From Phoronis ovalis (lineage: Eukaryota; Phoronida; Phoronidae), in the NCBI GenBank assembly GCA_028565635.1, contig JAOXYB010015809.1, positions 1 to 19,378 on the forward strand: DNA of 19,378 nucleotides, in the 5' to 3' direction. This document shows, piece by piece, positions 1 to 15,310 of the stretch (its first letter is position 1; each line of letters begins with the position of its first letter). Both the position numbers and the translations under genes were made by a program. The notes under the pieces were generated by a model. That model was given only the letters and a program-made list of their open reading frames with translations. It had not been told where the DNA came from and ran no database searches.

Positions 1-99
1 ATGCATGATGTATTATATTCTTTTCTAATGTAAAAAAACAATAATGTTAAAAAAATATAATCCTACACATTGGATGGCATTAGACATGACAAATGTCTT
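1..99 (+). repeat. Left copy of a ~100-bp inverted dispersed repeat
   Basis: Bases 1-99 match the reverse complement of 19057-19159 with three substitutions and two small indels (1 and 3 bases), counted by eye. The match starts at the very first base of the window, so the repeat may continue to the left. It shares a 20-base block such as AATCCTACACATTGGATGG with the other copy. Confidence 0.9.
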
Positions 100-576
100 A
101 TTAACAATGAAATGCCAGAAACATAACTATAATTCACTCTTCAATTTTCATCAACCTAGGATAGCTATCTGAAGCTATTAGTTTAAATGGTTGATGGGTA
201 ATTAGTTGCTTCAATCTCATGGTAGGCATCTTAAAACAGAACAATTGTACATCTTAGACTGGACTGTAGTAACTGTAACTGCATACAAAAGATTGAACAA
301 ATCTCTTGCACACACATACACACTATAAAAATGATCTACTGGAATCTCATTTCAATATGTACACATTCCCTTCAAATAATACATCAACATTTTACAAAAT
401 TATAGGGTCTTAAAATTGTTCTGTAGCTATATTTTGATGGAAATTAAGTGTTTACATCAGTCTTGCAAATTACGTGGCTGGTGTAAAATATTGTTCATTA
501 CAAATCTGGGAAAGCTACCAATGATTTCTGTTTTTGTCTTGTTGAATTTAATGTAGACGGCTGTGTTATATTTCAG
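1..576. other. CSTF3 intron (5' end outside window)
   Basis: No exon of CSTF3 or other coding segment is recognisable here. The acceptor ends TTATATTTCAG at 576. The first ~99 bases are one arm of an inverted repeat shared with 19057-19159; the rest is AT-rich and shows nothing I recognise. Confidence 0.7.
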
Positions 577-3500
577 AGAGGCAGTTGGCTCATATGCAGA
601 AAATCAGAGAATCACTGCAGTGCGAAAGGTGTACCAAAGAGCTATTGTCAACCCTATGTTACAAATGGAATCTTTGTGGAGGGACTACTGCGCTTATGAA
701 AATGTAAGTTATAACTACTAACTAATAATGTCTAAACAATGCCTGTAAGTGTCGTTCCATCGGCAATCAACCAATCTGAGGCACTGTTCGCTTAACTGCT
801 TTCTACCACGAGTAAACATGTACACAAACACAGAATAAACAAAGTATTACATTATGTAATAAAGACTTGATGTATGACATGCATGTCTGGTATTTTAGCC
901 CTCAAGTTACAGTTAGAAGCAGGACTTCTTGACATCGTTGTTTTATAGGCATTTATCCTTGCATTGCTAAGAGGGTGATAGAAGATCATTATTTCATTAT
1001 TTTTTCAGAGTATTAATCCTCTCATCGCTAAAAGGATGACAGAAGATCGGGGTAGAGATTATGTGAATGCTAGGAGGGTTTCAAAGGAATATGAACAAGT
1101 CACAAGAGGATTAAATCGTAATATGCCTTCAATTCCACCTCAAAACACCCCTGATGAGGTTAAACAGGTAGATATTTTCTAACATGTTTTCCAAATTGTA
1201 TACTTAATTGTAAGGTAATATACTGAAAAATTTTGAAATTTAAGGTCATCTCTTCACGGTTTACTTTATGAATTTGTTTTTGTTTTATTATCTTTATAAT
1301 TTATGTTGAAGTAATTTGCGTTACATAATTCTCAGCACACTTGGGATGGAAATGATTCCACTGGGTACAAATGTATCTTTTGAAACTGCAAAAATAAAAA
1401 TCCTTAATACTCAGGATTAAAAGGATTTTGTTGTAAATGATAACTGTTATTTCCGATTACAGGTAGAGTTATGGAAGAAATACATTCAGTGGGAAAAGGA
1501 CAATCCATTGAGAACAGAAGATCACTCTACTATAACAAAAAGAGGTATTGTTACTTTAAGATCTAAAGCATTGGAACAATTGTATTAAAGGTGTTAAATA
1601 AAGTGTAAACGTGAGAAGCTCAAAATAGCAATATGCTTTAGTGCACAAACCACTGTACTGTCTGATGGAAATACAGTGAAACATTTCTCTTTATGTTATT
1701 TCAGTAATGTTTGCTTATGAGCAATGTTTGCTCTGTCTTGGCCACCACCCTGATGTTTGGTATGAGGCAGCATCATATTTAGAGCAGTCCAGTAAGCTAC
1801 TCACAGAAAAGGGGGTAGGTAGATATTATGATATATATTAGAATTGGTCAAAAAAAAGGTAAAACATGATTACTACTGGTAGAAACTTGACATACTTCTG
1901 ACTGCCAATCAGTTTGTTATATGGAAACTTAAGTTTCTCAGAAAAGTCACAAAAACTTTGTCACACTATATGCCATACATAGAATCAAAAATTATCTCTA
2001 ATATGTAAGCACACAACTTTAATATTTCACTCAGTGGCATGATTTACAACTGGTACATAGGTCTAGATGTGTTTGTCAACCTACATTGGTTTTCTCACGT
2101 CTATGCCACAGTTTTTTTGAACCACATATCTGACTGTATATTACCGAGAAAAATTGTTGCCAGTTTATTTTACTAAAACCACAGTTAAAATGGAATATTT
2201 ACCATTATAAATATATGAATTTTCTAATGGTAGAATTTTTTGCAAAGAAGTATTTTATGAAATCAAGTGTTAAATTGTCATCCAAAATATGTGCTACAGT
2301 ACGCCTCTTATATCTCATTCATTTGGACTAAAAGAATTAGGGTAACTAGCGCTGGTTGGGGGAATTTCCAAAGTTAAAGAAGCCTTGATTTAACGAAAAA
2401 GATTAGATAAGATATCATTTAATCTTTCTTATAACATTCAAATTTACCTTTCTGTTGTAAATTCTAAATCTTAGTGATTATATAAATTGTAAACCAACAG
2501 TATCCCAAACCTCGCAGCTAAATGATATTGTTCTTTTTGCACAAATAAATTGACGCACTACCTCACAGGTTAACATGCTGCATGATAACCATTGTATTGT
2601 TTACTGCTAAGAGTCCTCCAAACAGCTCAGTTATGTGTCCTGTAGGTGTCTAACACCAGTTCATATGTTTATTAAGCTGTTTAAGAAAACAATATAAATC
2701 CAAACTAACTGAATGTAGGTGGCTCATTGTCACAAAAAATTCAGATGGCTAGCTAATTGTGGATTATGCAAAATATATGTTTCCCCAAAATTTCAAAATT
2801 CGTAATAAAGTATGAGGTTCATAAAACTGTGACATAGGCTTTAGTAGATATATATTGGCATCGTACAAATATTTTTTTTTTTTTAAACTTGTACAAACAC
2901 AACCAATTGTCATACAAGTCTATGTTAACTATTGTGTATTTCAGGATCAAAATGCTGGGAAATTATTTGCCGACGAAGCTGCAGCTATATATGAACGGGC
3001 CATTACAACACATATGAAGAAAAATATGCTGATTTATTTTTCGTATGCAGATTTTGAAGAGTCTCGAATGAAAAATGAAAAAGTACATAGTATTTACAAG
3101 AAATATATAGTTATTCCTGAAATAGACCCCACACTGGTAAGATTATTGTTTGGAATATAATGCTTATGTACACATATTATTAATTCTCCATGCATTAATC
3201 TTGTGTATGATAGACATAGTTTGAGCTAAATATAAATTACGTTATGCTATCAAAAGTATGTAATATTGTTATATCTGAACTAGCAATACAAAGCAATGAT
3301 AAGGCTTAGAATATATTCAACACTAGTATGAATCTCTATCATTTTGACCAGGTAGTGACATGTAAAAACTAATAAGCACACTCTCCAGTAGAAAAGATCA
3401 AAGAGACAATCTACTTCTGTAAGAAAATTATATTATGATATATGTGCTCTATAAATTAATTCGGGGAGCCTTAATCAATAATATCTTCACCCTGACAGGC

Positions 3501-6500
3501 TTACATCCAATATATGAAATTTACCAGACGGGCAGAAGGGATCAAATCAGCACGTCTCGTGTTTAAGTTGGCAAGAGAAGACAGCAGATCAACTTATCAT
3601 GTCTTTGTAGCTGCAGCACTCATGGAGTACTACTGCAGTAAGGTGAGGCATTGTTGTTACTGAATTTTCAAGTAACGAGGTGCGTGTTGTCACCTAATAC
3701 GCTATTTGTATGCACTTTACGGCACCACCAGCAAACCCTAAAGATCCCGGCATTCTCCATTTTATAATAACTATATTATAGACAATGTGCATGTACAGGG
3801 TGCCATGTGCAGCATTTTGTGAATGGTGTGAGCTCTCGACTGGTAACATTTTGGTCTGCGACTGGTAGTTCTGGTGCATGGTAAATGGTCTATTATGGAA
3901 ATTTTTCTTGTTTGCTTATATTGCTATGTACAGCAAGCAATATTAATTATTATAGTTAACATAAAACTTTATTGCATCTCCTGAGAAAAGAATATAGAAC
4001 ATGCATAAGGTAAACTTGACGAAGTGTGTTTTATATTTTTACGCAACCGTGTAAAATTGCAATGTAAAGTTTTTCTGAGAATTCCAGACTAAACTGAGTC
4101 CATTCTGTCATTTTTTTTTGGTTAAAAATAAAATAATAAATTGTACTTAGTCAGTTGCTGGTGTTGTAGGACAAGAATGTGGCATTTAAAATCTTTGAAC
4201 TTGGGATGAAGAAATTTGGAGAAATACCAGAATATATCATTAGTTATATTGACTACATGTCACATTTAAATGGTATGTATCATGAAAGTATTATTACATG
4301 TTTACTAGTCTTTTGTAAAAATTCTTGGAATTTACACATTTTGATGAGACTAAAGAATATATTAAACAGTATAATTGACAGTTGCTAGAAATGAGCGATG
4401 AACCTTCAGAGTCTTGCAAAGTATCTGTTCTGTATGTTTGCTCATTTAAATCTAAATAATCTGTCTTTATTTCCAGAGGACAATAACACGAGGGTATTGT
4501 TTGAAAGAGTTCTGAATTCTAACCAGCTGCCCCAAGATGGTTCTTTGTAAGTGTGGTAATTTGAATAAGATTTGTTGGAAATGGAAAATTGAAATTCCAT
4601 TCATTTTCGTCAAATGTTAGTTTAATATAGATCTAACGGGAAGTCTTTAAAAAATAATGTTACTGAAAATATTTGTATCCTGTTTTAATAGCAGTTTTAT
4701 TGTGAATGATATTACAACTATGTACTGACTATTCAATTTGAGTGCAAGTAAGGTTGTGTCCAAATGGCACTATAGCATATCCTGTGTCTGAGTTAATGGT
4801 CAGATGTGGGCTACGGATAGTGCAACAATAACAATGCAGAGGAAATTGCCACTGGATTAAATCCTCATGTTGATTCAATGGTCAAAATCCTTTGAAACAC
4901 TGCAGAATTATACAATTTTTCTTACTGTTGTATCTGACAATAGATAGTTAGATTTCAAAACATAAGTAGGTGCCACAAGCATTGCAATTACTGAGCTATG
5001 GCCAGAATCATTTTAAGTCATACTGACAACTGTACATAAATACATTAGTATTAAACAGACAAAGGTGACATTGGATAACTTTCACAATTTTCAATTCAAA
5101 GAAAAAAATCTTTAATATAAACTTTTGATTTAATGTGCATAGTTTTACTTTAAAGCACGATGCAGTTGAATGCAAACACAGTGTGAAGTTAATGTACCAA
5201 CAGATGAAATTACATTTTTAGTTCCAAAGTTATGTACACAATATGACTGTTTTTACAGAGAGATTTGGAACTTGTTTCTGGAATTTGAATCTAGTGTTGG
5301 TGACTTAGCCAGTGTTATAAAGGTTGAAAAAAGAAGAGCCCAGATTATGGAAAAGGTATTTATTGCAAGATCAAATTCGTCTTGTACTTGAGTGCAATGG
5401 CTTTTCCATTAATTGATACTGTGAGGGGACCTGAAAACAGTATGACTACTCTCCTGTGGTATTTCATTCCTCACCCAATTATAAGTTTTTACTGTCTAAA
5501 GATTTGAAATTTTTCTATCTTTTCCCCCCTCCCCTACTCTGCACTAATAATTATTCAAATGCCGTAGAACATTTAACACAACAGGTTTATTTATTTTTGT
5601 GTTTGATTGATAATATTTTTTTCCAATTTTCACTTTCACAGCTACAGGAGTTTCAAGGAAAAGAAACATCGCAGTTGATTGACAGATACAAATATATGGA
5701 CCTCTATCCATGCTCCTCATCTGAACTTCGAGCCTTGGGATATAAGGTAACTAAGTACCTGCTTGGCTGTAGTTACAAGTTGTCCTTTATAATATGTTAT
5801 AATACAGTATAAAATGCATAAAAATCACAATGTGTGGATATCTCACAATAGTAATGAAACTATACTATATTGGACTGCCTCTAGATGTACCTTATTATGA
5901 ATCTATCCAAAAGGGCTAGTGGCAGAAATATACTGGATGTGTTATCAAAAAGCAAACTTGATGTGTTTTAGCTTTAATTCATACAGTTTGGAGGTGAGGT
6001 GTTTGTTTACTTGGCTGTATTCATTTTTTTTATTATACTCGATAAGGCTGAGGTATGTATTATAAAAGCCATGCTATGATTTCGAAAATATAAGATTTTT
6101 GAGTTGAATGAACATTAGCTGTCAGTGTTATGAGCGGATGGGTGTTCGAATTACTAGAATGGGAGGGAGGCAAAAAAATTCAGGTCTGCTCAATAGAAAA
6201 GCCATGAGATTTTTTGTCCTTATTCTTTATAGGAAAAATTATCAACATCATTATTACCTTCTACTTCTGAAAGTACTGGGAAGCTAAAACAATCAGAAGC
6301 AGAGGATGAGTTGCAACAATGCAAACCAAAATATCCCATGCCAGATGTATCTCAGATGTTACCATTTAAACCTATGTTACTTCCAGGTATTTAATTAATC
6401 ATTAACATCTGTTTAAGTTCTGATCTACTTTCCTCGAATCCATAGTCTGCAGCAGAGTTTATGAACTCATTTAAATATTATTTTACTTTTTAAATTATTA

Positions 6501-8199
6501 ATGCTAGATGGTTAATTGTGAATTTTACTGAGAATCTGTCTGAGCTGACAATGAAATATAACACTATTTCCTCATTCCTTCCTTGTTTGGCAGAATTTTG
6601 CTTACTTCATTTTTCTGGAGCACTAGGAAGTGTTAGACCAGTTAACCTTATTACTGGAAGCACCAGACCATGAAGAGGCATGCATAATAGGAATTCAAAC
6701 TTATGAGCAAAGCATGAACTAGGAGCATATTTAAATCAGATGCAATTAAATATTTGCCTATTGTGAGCCTCTCAGCTCATTAGGATAATTGGCTACAAAT
6801 CATTATGCAGATGTATTGCAATCTCGATTTTTTGACGTTGCAGGTGCTGGACCTTTACCTGTGCCTGGTGGAGTCTTTGATCCACCTCCAATAGTTAATC
6901 ATTTGTATAAGTTACTACCACCCCCAACATCATTTGAGGTAAGTATTTTTCTCTTTCACCACACACATAAACATCGTATATTGATATTGTTTGTTAATAT
7001 CATTTCCTTGTGAAGAACTAATCTGAGTATATGGTTAACATCAATTGTTGACACCATTTGTGAATCATGTATCTCATACTCTTGATTACTTTGTTGTTTC
7101 CACTGCTTGAGGACTCTGTGTATGTGTGTGTGCGTGCGTGTACGTGATGCATACTAGAGGCAAAATAGATTGGACACAGCTCAAATAATATGCATTCACA
7201 CAAGAATTAACTTTTGCTTAACCAATAATTAATTAGTATTTTTCTTGACATAAAGGTATCTCTAAGAATTGCGCATCATGTTCTTTCATTTTGTTGCAGG
7301 GTCCATTTGTGGCCATTGATAAATTTGTGGAACTACTAAATAACTTGAAACTGCCTGATGGTAAGTAGTTTAAGCATGAATTATTATAGCGCTTAAGATT
7401 CTTAGATACAAGTAATGAGGGAAATGTGTGCATCTGTCATGAGAGTTTGTGTCGATGTAAACTAAAATCACTCAATTCTTTTTATAGAAATGTCTGTAAA
7501 TACGGTTTACTAGTGTTTTTTTACTTCTCACTTTAACAGCCATGGCAGACAAACACACTTTCCTTGTTACTTGTATTTAAGAATCTTAAGCTGTCTATCA
7601 ACCAGTAAGTACCAACATAAGTATTATCCCAAGTCAGTCGACAACTGCAGTCTGCATCTTCAACTCTTATTTCCTAGATAATGATAATGAGATTTTTATG
7701 GTCAGCAGTCATATTCCAATTACGCATACTGAAAATTTGCAATACTTTATAGATATAGTCCTCTTTCCTAATTAGTCAATTTATTACAATGTCACATGCC
7801 TGCAATCACTCAGCCTGTTGGTTGTTGTTGAAAATACCTGTCCTTTGGTTTCGCATCAGCTGAGTTCTCTATTTTTGTGTAAAAGTACATAATATGATAC
7901 TTTGATACATACATGACTGCAGTTTCACACTTGTTCAAATTTCTAGTATGGCTTGTATAGCAAGACGTAACAAAATTTCATAATGTTTCGTGTTTTCAGC
8001 ACCTCCGCAAGCAGAAAATGGAGTTGACAATAAATTAGTTGATCCCGGGACGGCATATTCCGTTGATGTAGCAAGAAGTGGTTTACCAAAAAAAAGAAAA
8101 ATGAAACTTTCAGAAAATCATGAAAGCGATGAAGAGGATTCAAAAGCCCCACCTATGAATGACATTTATCGGTCTCGACAACAAAAACGAGTTAAATAG
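577..8199 (+). CDS. CSTF3: CSTF3, cleavage stimulation factor subunit 3 (CstF-77 / suppressor of forked), 5'-partial, 14 exons
   Basis: CstF-77 is the nuclear HAT-repeat scaffold that joins CstF-64 and CstF-50 and supports cleavage before polyadenylation. Exons, all with GT-AG borders and consistent phase: 577-703, 1009-1167, 1463-1544, 1705-1814, 2945-3136, 3499-3642, 4170-4272, 4477-4546, 5259-5355, 5642-5746 (or from 5648), 6233-6386, 6844-6938, 7300-7360, 8000-8199 (stop TAG at 8197). They encode about 565 residues; the human protein has about 717, so roughly the first 150 (first HAT helices) lie left of the window. HAT helix signatures include [44 protein letters not shown] and [10 protein letters not shown]. 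After them come VDRYK-like [17 protein letters not shown], the proline-rich [11 protein letters not shown]...LLPPP segment, a basic PKKRKMKL stretch that looks like a nuclear localisation signal, and the conserved C-terminal [13 protein letters not shown]. Compared with human, the segment after KLPD is shorter. Exon borders are read by eye. Confidence 0.95.
951..987 (+). pseudogene. Decayed partial duplicate of the 5' end of the CSTF3 exon at 1009
   Basis: These 37 bases align without gaps to 1012-1048, the first codons of the downstream exon, with 7 mismatches (about 81% identical), 61 bases upstream. A splice-acceptor-like TTGTTTTATAG sits just before it, as TTTTTTCAG sits before the real exon. 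Aligned codons read [12 protein letters not shown] against [12 protein letters not shown]. The similarity stops at GATC and no donor follows, so this is an exon fragment rather than a usable alternative exon. Confidence 0.7.
1815..2944 (+). other. Long CSTF3 intron
   Basis: This 1130-base intron lies between the exons ending LLTEKG and beginning DQNAGKLF. It is AT-rich, with a 12-T run around 2873 just upstream of the acceptor region. I see no coding segment or repeat that I can name. Confidence 0.6.
3643..5258 (+). other. CSTF3 introns flanking exons 4170-4272 and 4477-4546
   Basis: Introns 3643-4169 and 4547-5258 are the stretches above 300 bases here; 4273-4476 is shorter. All are AT-rich. 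I found no RNA gene, ORF with recognisable similarity, or clear repeat. Confidence 0.5.
5747..7999 (+). other. Late CSTF3 introns (5747-6232, 6387-6843, 6939-7299, 7361-7999)
   Basis: Intronic sequence between the last coding exons. The only local structure I can point to is a short TG-rich simple repeat at about 7115-7145 (runs of TGTG and GCGTG). Nothing else is recognisable. Confidence 0.5.
7115..7145. repeat. TG-rich microsatellite in a CSTF3 intron
   Basis: An interrupted alternating TG/CG tract (TGTATGTGTGTGTGCGTGCG and following bases). It is a simple sequence repeat of the type that slips in replication; no function is implied. Confidence 0.7.
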
Positions 8200-8487
8200 T
8201 TGACTCCTTTAAGTGACTGTTTGTTGTAGGATACTTCTGTAGGCCTTTGTTATCTGCAGATGTTAGAACCTCTGAGTCAAATCTGAATACTATCAACAAA
8301 AAACAACAACTTTGTTTTACATGATCATTTGTAAATATTCATACAAAACTCTTTATTCATGGTTTATAATTAATGTATGTTTGTATTTTTTGTGCTGATC
8401 AAGAAAATGTTTATAATTTTATCATATACTGCTGTCGTGCATACAGACAGCAATGTAAACATGCCTCAATTCACTGTATACTGCTGT

Positions 8488-8493
8488 ATTAAA
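8488..8493 (+). terminator. Candidate CSTF3 poly(A) signal (ATTAAA)
   Basis: ATTAAA about 290 bases after the stop, followed by a T/G-containing stretch (AGTGTACAGTTTTGCAG). No canonical AATAAA occurs on the plus strand before the convergent gene. A second ATTAAA at 8567-8572 is an equally possible signal. Confidence 0.35.
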
Positions 8494-8652
8494 AAGTGTA
8501 CAGTTTTGCAGTAGAATATGGGCATTGACTGATAAACTTTTGACCAACCAATATAAAAAAGTCATAATTAAAAAATTTCATGCAACTGTTTTAAATCAGT
8601 TAAAATTCTTTTTTCACTTAGACCACAAAAAGCAATTACATGAAATAGTGCT

Positions 8653-8764
8653 ACAGACATGCCTAGCACAGTGTAACCACAATGTACGACTTGAGGATAA
8701 AGTTGTAAATTGCATGTTATAATCATTTTTTCACCAGTTGTTTGCATTTCTTGCTGTATGAATG
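8653..8764 (+). repeat. Diverged tandem repeat, copy 1
   Basis: Begins ACAGACATGCCTAG and ends GTATGAATG. It aligns along its length to 8774-8883, sharing blocks such as AGACATG-CTAG, GTAAA-TGCATGT, AATCA-TTTTT and TTTGCATT. The two copies are separated by only 9 bases. Confidence 0.65.
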
Positions 8765-8773
8765 TTCATCACT

Positions 8774-8883
8774 GCAGACATGTCTAGCTCAATGTTGCCA
8801 GCACATCCTGAGAAAGCAGATGTAAAGTGCATGTCACAATCACTTTTTCTGTAGATTTGCATTCTTTTTTATGAGTATGAATG
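8774..8883 (+). repeat. Diverged tandem repeat, copy 2
   Basis: Begins GCAGACATGTCTAG and ends GTATGAATG, colinear with 8653-8764 but with many substitutions and a few indels. An old local duplication inside or just after the CSTF3 3' UTR is the simplest reading. Confidence 0.65.
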
Positions 8884-9285
8884 ACTGGAATCATTCTTCA
8901 CAAACTGCTTTCTCCACAAGATGTCTCTAGAATCAGTATAGTAGTACAACTGGCATAAGCCATCCAAGGCAGGAAAGTCTTCAGACATTCTTTGCTTATC
9001 ATTTTTTTTTTTTTCTGAGCATATTTGGGCTGTAGTGAAAATCGTCCTTTATACCACTGGCTATAGTATGACATGTCATAATCTATGGCTCATCTGTACA
9101 TCATTTGCCAATGTGCTGGCAGTAGGTGTTTTGCAGAAGTACAATTACGATTGACACTCCTTACTGAGTGATACTTAAGTCTTGTAAAAGTTGAAAACCT
9201 GTTTTACAGATGAATGTATTTAGAAGTTAAATACACAAAGCTATAAAAAAAAAAAAGATTGTTGTTCAGTTGATAGGTTTGTACT

Positions 9286-9291
9286 TTTATT
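9286..9291 (-). terminator. Candidate poly(A) signal of the first beta-tubulin gene (AATAAA)
   Basis: Reverse complement of TTTATT, 248 bases past the TUBB-A stop codon. It is followed on the transcript strand by sequence leading to a T-rich run (complement of the A run near 9246-9257). Position and motif suit a 3' UTR of about 270 bases. Confidence 0.5.
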
Positions 9292-9538
9292 GTTGTTCCC
9301 TGCTTTGTTTCACTTAATGCAGTGTATAGAGATTTTACATTTCTATTGAGCCCAACATAACATAACATAACAATAGATATTACAAAGTACTGTAAATTAA
9401 AATGAAGTTACACACTTTGATTTTTCAATGTAAAAAACTGTAACAAAATAGGTAAAAACAGACTTTTTAAAAATATAAAAATAGTGTTGGGCAATTGTCA
9501 GTATGATGGCATTACAATGTTTTGGCATGATAGAACGT

Positions 9539-11730
<2,192 letters not shown>

Positions 11731-11832
11731 GTTGCTTGGTTTAGTTTATTAAACGAAATTAAAATGTAACAAAAGCTGTCAGCCGCTTAGTCTCAGTTTA
11801 AATGTAAAATGAGCGCTATCGATTAGACGCTG

Positions 11833-11840
11833 TATTTATA
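11833..11840 (-). promoter_or_regulatory. TATA box of beta-tubulin A (TATAAATA)
   Basis: TATAAATA on the minus strand about 103 bases upstream of the ATG at 11730, predicting a start of transcription near 11805 and a 5' UTR of about 75 bases. Confidence 0.7.
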
Positions 11841-11858
11841 GCATTGTATCAACACGAG

Positions 11859-11884
11859 GTTGCTAATGTCAGTTGCTTAGCTAC
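11859..11884 (-). promoter_or_regulatory. RFX-like half sites upstream of beta-tubulin A
   Basis: GTTGCTTAGCTAC at 11872-11884 (plus strand) is an X-box with one mismatch, by comparison with GTTGCTAGGTAAC at the paralogue. GTTGCTAA at 11859-11866 is a second half-site. Both sit 20-45 bases upstream of the TATA box. A CRE-like TGACGTGA lies further up at 11907-11914. Confidence 0.45.
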
Positions 11885-12006
11885 TTACGTTGATTGATTG
11901 TTTTGGTGACGTGAGTTATCCATACAAACCATAAAGGTCAAAGTTTGTAATATCCATAAAAGGCTCGAGGGGCGGAAAATTTGAGCAACCGTTTTCAGTG
12001 GTTACA

Positions 12007-12040
12007 CGTGACCTAATATTCTATATTAGGAAAGATCACG
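12007..12040. repeat. Hairpin / interrupted palindrome upstream of beta-tubulin A
   Basis: Inner arms CCTAATAT and ATATTAGG flank a 3-base loop (TCT). Outer arms CGTGA and TCACG pair with a 5-base bulge on one side. The structure lies about 280 bases upstream of the tubulin A start codon. Confidence 0.6.
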
Positions 12041-12512
12041 CAAGCCGGGGCTTCCCGCAATTTAGCTTTCGAATATTTTTGATTCCTAATTTTAAAACAC
12101 AAGCTTCATACGATCCTTCTCGACTCCGTCCCAAAGGCAACCGATTAAGAATTTATTTGCCGATCCGAGCTACATCCGAGACCAGACATCGTCCACCATT
12201 AATATAGCCAACCACGTCAGCTGTTTATCCGCCGTAACATAGAAGTTACTTAGAAGACATGGTACTTGTCTACCATTAATATGGAATAGGCCTACAACTT
12301 TTTGCATGTTTTCAATTTGCCAGTGAAATGAAAGAATCATTCCCCTTGGTTCCGAGCCAGGGATTAAAGACAATACTCTGGTACTGAAATTTCTGGGATG
12401 AGGTAGCAAATTGATAGATGACTAAAAAAACAAATACTGAAATTGATCCGTTTCTTGCACTGCTTATCTGTACATAACAAACTGGAACATATGCTTGCCA
12501 ACAAAAACAGCT

Positions 12513-12518
12513 TTTATT
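12513..12518 (-). terminator. Candidate poly(A) signal of beta-tubulin B (AATAAA)
   Basis: Reverse complement of TTTATT. It is the first canonical signal I see after the stop at 13021, implying a 3' UTR of about 520 bases. Less standard hexamers nearer the stop (around 12825) could be used instead. Confidence 0.4.
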
Positions 12519-13020
12519 CTTTTTTCTTTACACCAAGTTTTTATCAGTACACTCCCATCAAAATGTGAGGTGGTAAGAAAATAAAAATGGCAAATACAAA
12601 CGATCATATGTCTGTCAAGCAACAAACATATGAAGCACAGATGGTTCACAAATAATCAGTCACTTACGCACATTTGCTCACACAAAATACGATAACGATA
12701 AGCTATAATACATAAACAATGTGTTTTTGCATTTATATCTTTTAGATTGCACATCAGTCATGAAAGTAAAGTTTAGCACTATTAGAAAAAAACAATGATA
12801 CCTTATAAATGTTACAGAGCATTATTTATATTAGGACTGTCTTGTCTACAAGCAAAGAAAATTTTTATGCGTTGCATTAGCATTTTACTCCTATAAAATA
12901 TGCCGGCTTAAACACAAAGATTTTGTCACTTCGACATTAAAACATTGATAATATAATAACGGGTATGTAATTATTTGAACGGCTGTTATAATTAACAACT
13001 CAGGGAAGTTTGTTTGTAGC

Positions 13021-15185
<2,165 letters not shown>

Positions 15186-15280
15186 ATTGAGACTCTTAAA
15201 TTCAGCAAAATCCCGAAAAAGTACCCAAGCAATCTGACACAGACGAAATTCAAAGTGAGCGAACGTTGAGATACAATCTA

Positions 15281-15287
15281 ATTTATA
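15281..15287 (-). promoter_or_regulatory. TATA box of beta-tubulin B (TATAAAT)
   Basis: TATAAAT on the minus strand about 96 bases upstream of the ATG at 15185, nearly the same spacing as in paralogue A. Predicts transcription start near 15255. Confidence 0.65.
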
Positions 15288-15310
15288 CTGATGATGTCAT
15301 TATTCAGACA

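Larger units (their letters stand above)
8200..9538. other. Convergent 3' intergenic region between CSTF3 and the first beta-tubulin
   Basis: About 1.34 kb separate the two stop codons. The left part should be the CSTF3 3' UTR: it is AT-rich with several TGTA motifs, a Pumilio-type TGTAAATA at 8330-8337, and ATTAAA hexamers at 8488 and 8567 but no AATAAA on this strand. The right part holds the tubulin 3' UTR with an AATAAA on the minus strand at 9291-9286. Between them is a diverged tandem duplication (8653-8883). Confidence 0.6.
11731..13020. other. Intergenic region between the two beta-tubulin genes
   Basis: About 1.29 kb separates the ATG of A from the stop of B. It holds the promoter of A, a CpG-richer block (about 11930-12240) with a 34-base imperfect hairpin, and the 3' UTR of B with an AATAAA on the minus strand at 12518-12513. 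Short ORFs on both strands show no recognisable protein. Confidence 0.6.

Noticed and set aside
2855-2944. N-terminal extension of the open frame leading into the CSTF3 exon at 2945
   Set aside because: It is intron read-through with a T12 run; the acceptor TATTTCAG at 2944 and homology both place the exon start at 2945.
3690-3880. GC-richer stretch in a CSTF3 intron that looked repeat-like
   Set aside because: I found no terminal repeats, duplications or second copy in the window to define an element.
11780-11800. Similarity of CTTAGTCTCAGTTTAAA in the tubulin A 5' UTR to CTTAGTCTCAATTTAGA near 16687
   Set aside because: Too short and isolated to separate from chance in AT-rich DNA.
11998-12207. 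69-codon plus-strand frame in the tubulin intergenic block
   Set aside because: No recognisable domain, includes the hairpin, and lies in putative promoter sequence.
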